DNA of 10,069 nucleotides from Candidatus Pacearchaeota archaeon (GTDB taxonomy: Archaea > Nanobdellota > Nanobdellia > Pacearchaeales > GW2011-AR1), in NCBI GenBank assembly GCA_014728745.1, contig WJLC01000017.1, positions 1-10,069 on the forward strand, read 5' to 3'. This document shows positions 6,261-10,069 of this stretch, one piece after another (position 1 is the stretch's first letter; the number at the start of each line of letters is the position of its first letter). The position numbers and the translations under genes were made by a program. The notes under the pieces are model-generated. The model saw only the letters and a program-made list of their open reading frames with translations. It made no database searches and was not told the origin of the DNA.

Positions 6261-7056
6261 TTTTATTCTTTATTTTGAATTTTATTAGCATTAAAAGGAT
6301 TATTAATATTGAAAAAATCCCTAATCCATATAGAGCATAATCAGAAACTGTTTTTATACTTTTTGCATCTTCTTTTTCATCCTCTCTTTTTATTTTAATC
6401 ACTGGAGCTGTTATTTTGTTTGTTGTCAATGGTGTTTTACTAAGATTTTGCTTTTCTTCAAGAGAATTTGAAGAAGGTATTTTGTAATAAACACTGTCTG
6501 TTTGTGCTGATTCATCATTATCATACTCATTAGAATCATTTTCGCTCTCATTTTCTTTGTCATTGTTGTAGTCCTCTTCATCCTCTCCCCCATCATCTCC
6601 TCCTCCATCATCGCCCCCTCCATTGCCTGTTTCATTATCCATTTCAAGATTGTAATTAAAAAAATTGTTCACCTTGCCTTTGGAATCTCTTATTTTGATT
6701 TCAATTCTTGCTTTTTTGAATTCTCTAATTGTCTTTAAGAAAAAAGTATCTTCATTGGAATTACTTAGATTAATTGCTTTTGGAATATAATAATAAGTTG
6801 ATTTCCATTCACCATTATTAAGAATTTTTGCTATTCTTTCAGAATTGTTTTTATCAAGAATATCTATTTTTACATCATAAACATCTTGCTCAAAATCAAT
6901 AAGCCTTAAGTTAAAAGAAAATTCTTCACTTAAATTAATTGGATTAGGATAATCCACCTGAATTTCCTTACAATAAACAAAATTAATGTTTCCTAAAAAA
7001 ATAACAGAGAAAAGAATAATAAAAAAGAACACTCTTAAGAATGTTTTACTTTTCAT
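6247..7056 (-). CDS. Single-pass surface protein with acidic Gly/Asp/Glu linker
   Basis: A 269-aa protein of unknown function. It has a signal peptide or N-terminal anchor (residues 5-28, RVFFFIILFSVIFLGNINFVY), then a beta-rich ectodomain (about 30-138) with SEEFSFNLRLIDFEQDVYDV, a WKSTYYYIP segment and RIEIKIRDSKGKVNNFF. Next is a very acidic low-complexity linker (about 140-187: GGGDD and GGEDEED followed by Asn/Asp/Glu/Ser), a less acidic stretch, one transmembrane helix (about 241-260) and a short basic cytoplasmic tail. The build matches that of the two plus-strand surface proteins, but it lacks their cysteine modules. Met1 is supported by a TATA box about 25 bp upstream. The 3' end overlaps the next gene by 14 nt. 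Confidence 0.82.
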   Translation of the reverse strand: MKSKTFLRVFFFIILFSVIFLGNINFVYCKEIQVDYPNPINLSEEFSFNLRLIDFEQDVYDVKIDILDKNNSERIAKILNNGEWKSTYYYIPKAINLSNSNEDTFFLKTIREFKKARIEIKIRDSKGKVNNFFNYNLEMDNETGNGGGDDGGGDDGGEDEEDYNNDKENESENDSNEYDNDESAQTDSVYYKIPSSNSLEEKQNLSKTPLTTNKITAPVIKIKREDEKEDAKSIKTVSDYALYGLGIFSILIILLMLIKFKIKNKNEFR

Positions 7057-7074
7057 ATTTCTCTAAATTTGGAT

Positions 7075-7087
7075 TATTATATATTAA
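7075..7087 (-). promoter_or_regulatory. Strong TATA box for the surface-protein/unknown pair
   Basis: On the minus strand ATTAATATATAAT is centred about 25 bp upstream of the ATG at 7054-7056. This is the expected spacing for a leaderless archaeal transcript beginning at or next to the start codon. No Shine-Dalgarno lies between box and ATG, in agreement. Confidence 0.55.
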
Positions 7088-7194
7088 TTTATGTTTCATA
7101 TTTGATATGTTTTCATTTTTAGAATTTGGCACAAGAAAAAGATTTTGAGCTAGTACTCTCTTCACCGATTATATCTTAAGGATTAAAATTAAAA

Positions 7195-7590
7195 TTATTT
7201 AAAGAACTGTGCGAATTTTTTGCCTTTTTTCTTAGCCCTTTCTAAAGTAATTACCCAGTTTTTTCCAGCATCCCTTAAATGTTTAGGATGAATAAAAATC
7301 CAACCCTCTCTATTAAATCTCAGAGCAAGAACAGGCTTTAATCCAAAAATTGCAGCAAAAACCATAAATTTCTCAATTTGTTCCTTAGAAATATACTTTC
7401 TTGGTTTTTTACTTGACTTAACCTCAATGCAGTATTTTCTCCCTTTTCCAGCTTTACCAGCAATTAAATCACATTCAGCGTTTTCCATTGTCCCACTTCC
7501 TGCAACTCTCACAGCCCTGTAATTATTCTTAATAAATTTCTTGAACAATTCCCTCTCTCTTTTTGAGCCTTTTGCTTTATTTTTTGGCAT
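7195..7590 (-). CDS. hjc: Holliday junction resolvase Hjc
   Basis: Archaeal Hjc, a dimeric structure-specific nuclease that cuts four-way DNA junctions during recombination and fork repair. At 131 aa it has the usual family length. The PD-(D/E)xK active site is visible: KGSKRERE with E12 aligned to the conserved first glutamate, a serine in VAGSGT (S32), D41 in AECDLIAG, and E56/K58 in CIEVKSS. The segment KPVLALRFNREGWIFI (85-100) matches the hydrophobic strands that follow in the family. The final residues GKKFAQFFK (123-131) form a degenerate PCNA-interaction-like tail. The ATG at 7588-7590 is preceded on the minus strand by AAGGTAGGAAAAAAC, a fair Shine-Dalgarno. It is the last gene of the minus-strand run. 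Confidence 0.95.
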   Translation of the reverse strand: MPKNKAKGSKRERELFKKFIKNNYRAVRVAGSGTMENAECDLIAGKAGKGRKYCIEVKSSKKPRKYISKEQIEKFMVFAAIFGLKPVLALRFNREGWIFIHPKHLRDAGKNWVITLERAKKKGKKFAQFFK

Positions 7591-7638
7591 GTTTTTTCCT
7601 ACCTTTCTTCTTGCTTTTATTTATCAAACCTTTTCAGT

Positions 7639-7824
7639 TTATAAATCTCTAGCTTGAAGAGTACGCCTTTTGTTTTCTTTTGCCCTTTTAATTGCCTTAG
7701 CAAGCAATTCTTCAACTCTTCTTTCTAAAGCCATGCCAACTTCCTCGGCAACACTTGAGACAGCATTTTCCTTATCAAGCTCTTTCACAACTTTCTTAAT
7801 GTTTGATTTAACAATTAAAGCCAT
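7639..7824 (-). CDS. Short archaeal histone-fold protein
   Basis: A 61-aa histone-fold protein that should dimerise and wrap or bridge DNA. It has MALIVKSNIKKVVKEL (alpha1), SSVAEEVGMALERRVEELLAKAIKRAKENK (long alpha2) and RRTLQARDL. R53, T55 and D60 correspond to the conserved R-T...D of archaeal histones such as HMfB (R52, T54, D59). It stops at RDL, about eight residues before the usual end, so alpha3 is minimal. Nothing histone-like follows in any frame after the stop, so this is not a recent frameshift, and I recall other short archaeal histone-like proteins ending at this point. AGGAGG lies at 7841-7846, inside the end of the upstream gene, but 16 nt from the ATG, which is long for a Shine-Dalgarno. 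The gap to the upstream small membrane-protein gene is 12 bp. Confidence 0.9.
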   Translation of the reverse strand: MALIVKSNIKKVVKELDKENAVSSVAEEVGMALERRVEELLAKAIKRAKENKRRTLQARDL

Positions 7825-7836
7825 TTTATTTTTTAT

Positions 7837-8031
7837 TTATCCTCCTAAAATATATTTTCTTATTACCAAAAACCCATCAATAATTAATCCTGCTGAAGCA
7901 ATTGCAATAATTACCCCACTTATTAGGGGATGAATTGATTTTTTCTTTAGCAATTTTACGCCAATGAACATTAGAACCACAAATGCAATTAATCCAAAAA
8001 TATCAAAAAACACAGCGCTTATATTTGCCAT
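7837..8031 (-). CDS. Small two-helix membrane protein, unknown function
   Basis: A 64-aa predicted membrane protein with two hydrophobic helices: about residues 5-26 (SAVFFDIFGLIAFVVLMFIGVK) and 37-57 (ISGVIIAIASAGLIIDGFLVI), joined by a basic loop KLLKKKSIHP. The positive-inside rule puts the loop in the cytoplasm and both ends outside. I do not recognise a family with certainty. It is supported by its clean hydrophobic pattern, its place between lysS (47 bp upstream) and the histone gene (12 bp downstream) on the same strand, and the AGGAGG at its 3' end facing the next gene. Its start has no clear Shine-Dalgarno. Confidence 0.65.
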   Translation of the reverse strand: MANISAVFFDIFGLIAFVVLMFIGVKLLKKKSIHPLISGVIIAIASAGLIIDGFLVIRKYILGG

Positions 8032-8078
8032 TTTATTTTATACTCTTTAATTTTAATTTTTTAACTCTTTCTTATTCT

Positions 8079-9539
8079 TTATTTTTCAGGTTTCATAAAA
8101 GGAAATAATATTACATCTCTTATTGATTCCTGACCTGTTAAAAGCATAACCATTCTATCTATTCCTAATCCTAACCCTCCTGTTGGAGGAAGTCCTGTTT
8201 CAATTGCATTAACAAAATCCTCATCATAAGGATTAGCTTCTTCATCTCCTTTTTTAAGCATTTTTTGTTGAGCCTCAAGAAGTTTTCTCTGCAAAACAGG
8301 ATCATTTAATTCAGTATAAGCATTTCCTAACTCTGCACCCATGCAAAAGGGTTCAAATCTTTCAATAAGCTGGCAGAATTTTTTATCTTGTTCTGTCCTG
8401 TGGCTTTTGCACAAAGGGGTTGTTTCCAATGGATGGTCTAAAATAAATGTGGGCTGTTCAATTTTATCTTCGCAAAAGTGCTCAAAAATAGCCTGCACAA
8501 GCCATCCCCAAGTTTCTTCTTTGTAATCCACTTTGTTTTTCTTAACAAATTTCAGTAATTCTTTTTCACTCATTTTTTTAATATCTATTTTAGCATATTT
8601 TTTTATTGCCTCTGCCATTGTCATTCTTTTCCATGGCTTTTTGAAATCAAGAGCCTTTTTACCAAATTTGACTTTTGTAGAGCCATTGACTTTTTTAATT
8701 ACATATTCATAAATACTTTCAAAAAGCTCCATCATGTCATTGTAATCTGCATATGCTTGATATATTTCCATCATAGTAAATTCAGGATTGTGCCATTTGT
8801 CAATACCTTCATTTCTAAAATTCCTGGCAATAGTGTAAACCTTTTCATAACCTCCTACAATAAGCCTCTTTAAGTAAAGTTCAGGAGAGATTGCTAAAAA
8901 TAAATCAATATCTAATGAGTTTAAATGAGTTTCAAAAGGCTTTGCAGCTGCACCCCCATAAACTGTTTGCAGATAAGGTGTTTCAACCTCTAAAAAATCT
9001 TTTTTATTCAAAAATTCCCTTATGGCACTAAGTATCTGACTTCTCTTTTCAAAAACATCTCTAACCTCAGGGTTCATAATTAAATCTAAATACCTTTTCC
9101 TATATCTCTCTTCTTTATCTTGCAAACCATGCCATTTTTCTGGCAAAGGAAGAATAGTCTTTGTTAGAATTTTCATTTTGTCTACTAAAATAGAAATTTC
9201 ATTTGTTTTTGTTTTGAAAACCTTTCCTTCAACCCCAACAAAATCTCCAACATCAACAAAGTCCTTGAACTTTTTTCTAACATCCTCAGAAGTCTTGTCT
9301 TTTTGAAAGACTATTTGCATCTTACCTGTCTCATCTTGCAAATCACAAAAAGCAATCTTTCCCAAGTCTCTTTTAGTCATGAGTCTTCCTGCTGTTTTCA
9401 CTTTCTTGCCTTTTGATTTAAGACATTTCTTAATGTTATGCTTTTTGTCAAATTCATGAGGATAAGGATTTATACCTTTATCTCTTAATCCCTGTATCTT
9501 TTTCATCCTCTCTTTTATTATTTGTTCTTCACGTCCCAT
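8079..9539 (-). CDS. lysS: Lysyl-tRNA synthetase, class II
   Basis: Charges tRNA-Lys with lysine in the cytoplasm. The 486-aa length is normal for class II LysRS. The N-terminal OB-fold anticodon-binding domain includes KTAGRLMTKRDLGKIAFCDLQDETGKMQIVF (48-78). The class II catalytic core carries motif 1 with FLEVETPYL (182-190), motif 2 with ARNFRNEG then HNPEFTMMEIY (238-260), the GAELGNAYTELNDP segment (401-414), and motif 3 with GLGLGIDRMVMLLT (455-468), ending in the VILFPFMKP signature. Archaea use either class I or class II LysRS; this is clearly class II. The start MGREEQIIKERMKKIQ fits the family. The gene follows RNase HI by 46 bp, with a TATA-like TTATATTAA about 32-40 bp upstream of the ATG, so it may have its own promoter. 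Confidence 0.97.
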   Translation of the reverse strand: MGREEQIIKERMKKIQGLRDKGINPYPHEFDKKHNIKKCLKSKGKKVKTAGRLMTKRDLGKIAFCDLQDETGKMQIVFQKDKTSEDVRKKFKDFVDVGDFVGVEGKVFKTKTNEISILVDKMKILTKTILPLPEKWHGLQDKEERYRKRYLDLIMNPEVRDVFEKRSQILSAIREFLNKKDFLEVETPYLQTVYGGAAAKPFETHLNSLDIDLFLAISPELYLKRLIVGGYEKVYTIARNFRNEGIDKWHNPEFTMMEIYQAYADYNDMMELFESIYEYVIKKVNGSTKVKFGKKALDFKKPWKRMTMAEAIKKYAKIDIKKMSEKELLKFVKKNKVDYKEETWGWLVQAIFEHFCEDKIEQPTFILDHPLETTPLCKSHRTEQDKKFCQLIERFEPFCMGAELGNAYTELNDPVLQRKLLEAQQKMLKKGDEEANPYDEDFVNAIETGLPPTGGLGLGIDRMVMLLTGQESIRDVILFPFMKPEK

Positions 9540-9570
9540 CTTATAATACTCTTTAGTCTTTTAACCTCTT

Positions 9571-9579
9571 AATATAACT
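9571..9579 (-). promoter_or_regulatory. Possible TATA box for lysS
   Basis: On the minus strand TTATATTAA lies in the 46-bp gap between RNase HI and lysS, 32-40 bp upstream of the lysS ATG. It would give a transcript with a leader of about ten bases. The spacer is AT-rich throughout, so the match may be chance. Confidence 0.3.
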
Positions 9580-9585
9580 TAATTT

Positions 9586-10044
9586 TTATCTTTTATAATA
9601 TTTCCTAAATCCTCTTTTGTCTAATTCATAATTCACAAGCTCATCAGCCATTGATTGAAACTTATCCTCTCTTCTAGTATGCAAATATCTCACCTTATCA
9701 AATTTGTCCTGGATTTTTTGAGCTTTTAAGAATAATTCCATTAGTTTTTTGTTCTTTACCTTGTATTCTCCGAGCATTTGCTTAACAACAAGCTCAGAAT
9801 CAAGTATACATGTAACTTCTTTTCCAAATTTCAAAGCAAGTTCAAGAGCCTTAATCAATGCCTCGTATTCTGCTTGGTTGTTTGTAACCATTGAACCAAG
9901 ATATTCACTATGTTTAGTAAGAATCTCCCCATCTTTTCTGACTACTACTCCCACAGCACCTGGACCTGGATTACCTCTTGCACCTCCGTCTGAATTTGTG
10001 TATATAATTTTAATTCCCCTCCTTCTTGTTAAAATTATGCTCAA
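9586..10044 (-). CDS. rnhA: Ribonuclease HI
   Basis: Cleaves the RNA strand of RNA-DNA hybrids, which suits removal of primers and R-loops. The DEDD active site is visible: D19 in SDGGARGNPGPG, E59 in NNQAEYEALIKALELA, D82 in LDSELVVKQM, and D134 in SMADELVN. The position four residues before D134, usually Asn in this subfamily (REx-N-xxAD), is Gln. The ending KRGFRKYYK is a degenerate clamp-binding-like tail. The start is uncertain. A TTG at 10042-10044 gives 152 aa with an extra SIILTRRRG. The family normally begins at M-K-I-I-Y-T, where this gene has an ATT codon (10012-10014) with GGAGGGG just upstream and overlapping the stop of the preceding reading frame. The end coordinate used here is the TTG. 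Confidence 0.93.
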   Translation of the reverse strand: MSIILTRRRGIKIIYTNSDGGARGNPGPGAVGVVVRKDGEILTKHSEYLGSMVTNNQAEYEALIKALELALKFGKEVTCILDSELVVKQMLGEYKVKNKKLMELFLKAQKIQDKFDKVRYLHTRREDKFQSMADELVNYELDKRGFRKYYKR

Positions 10045-10069
10045 AAATTTCCAATTTTTGTTGTGTCAT
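10010..10069 (-). CDS. C-terminal end of an unidentified upstream gene (partial)
   Basis: A reading frame open from the window edge ends MTQQKLEIFEHNFNKKEGN and then TAA at 10010-10012. The first visible codon, ATG at 10067-10069, may be internal. Too little is seen to identify a product. It overlaps the proposed RNase HI start. The GGAGGGG within its last codons could serve as a ribosome-binding site for RNase HI, which supports a coupled pair. It may instead be a chance open frame of 19 codons. Confidence 0.35.
   Translation of the reverse strand: MTQQKLEIFEHNFNKKEGN

Noticed and set aside
6426..6647. Minus-strand frame rich in Met/Glu
   Set aside because: Out-of-frame reading of the acidic repeat of the 6247-7056 gene; low-complexity artefact.
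6970..6972. Lipoprotein lipobox at Cys29 of the 6247-7056 product
   Set aside because: The residues before the Cys (F-V-Y) do not fit a lipobox; an ordinary signal peptide or anchor is more likely.
7141..7175. Small RNA or hairpin in the spacer after hjc (GAGCTAGTACTC)
   Set aside because: Only a 3-bp stem can form and there is no promoter or terminator arrangement to support an RNA gene.
7591..7641. Frameshift truncating the histone
   Set aside because: No frame after the stop encodes anything like the missing histone end.
7670..7933. Plus-strand open frame of 87 aa
   Set aside because: It runs antisense across the histone and small membrane-protein genes, and its hydrophobic content mirrors their coding.

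Overview
The window looks like chromosomal DNA from an AT-rich, small-genome archaeon, most likely a DPANN lineage (Pacearchaeota/Woesearchaeota/Nanoarchaeota-like). The archaeal calls are a PCNA sliding clamp, an archaeo-eukaryotic primase, an Hjc-type Holliday junction resolvase and a histone-fold protein. The DPANN placement rests on three things: the primase small subunit carries its own C-terminal iron-sulfur domain, an arrangement known from Nanoarchaeum equitans; the histone is very short; and the gene set is compact, with several single-pass surface proteins. There are no tRNA, rRNA, insertion sequence or convincing CRISPR features. No gene-free stretch exceeds 300 bases.

Layout. Positions 1-106 are non-coding and hold an imperfect tandem repeat of about 55 bp that starts inside the 3' end of the PCNA gene. 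PCNA (minus, 107-838) and the fused primase (plus, 1016-2320) diverge from a 177-bp spacer with a 12-bp perfect palindrome near its middle. Two plus-strand genes follow (2404-4293 and 4320-5711). Both encode exported, single-pass membrane proteins with juxtamembrane six-cysteine modules; the first also has alpha/alpha-toroid-like helical repeats. They converge with a minus-strand pair: a soluble conserved protein (5745-6260) overlapping the end of another single-pass surface protein (6247-7056). After a 138-bp spacer comes a minus-strand run, read right to left: the end of an unknown gene (10010-10069), RNase HI, class II lysyl-tRNA synthetase, a 64-aa two-helix membrane protein, a short histone and Hjc.

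How they fit together. PCNA, primase, RNase HI, Hjc and histone cover Okazaki-fragment priming, primer removal, clamp-dependent processing, recombination and chromatin. Hjc and RNase HI both end in a degenerate PCNA-binding-like tail (F-x-x-aromatic-aromatic-K). The three surface proteins share one architecture: signal peptide, beta-rich or helical ectodomain, low-complexity or cysteine-rich stalk, transmembrane helix, basic cytoplasmic tail. They may belong to the cell envelope or a host-contact surface, which is inference.

The observations most worth following are the beta-defensin-like six-cysteine modules shared by adjacent surface proteins, the primase fusion, the shared clamp-binding-like tails, the ambiguous start of RNase HI (TTG, or ATT beside a strong Shine-Dalgarno at a gene overlap), and the tandem repeat spanning the PCNA stop codon.
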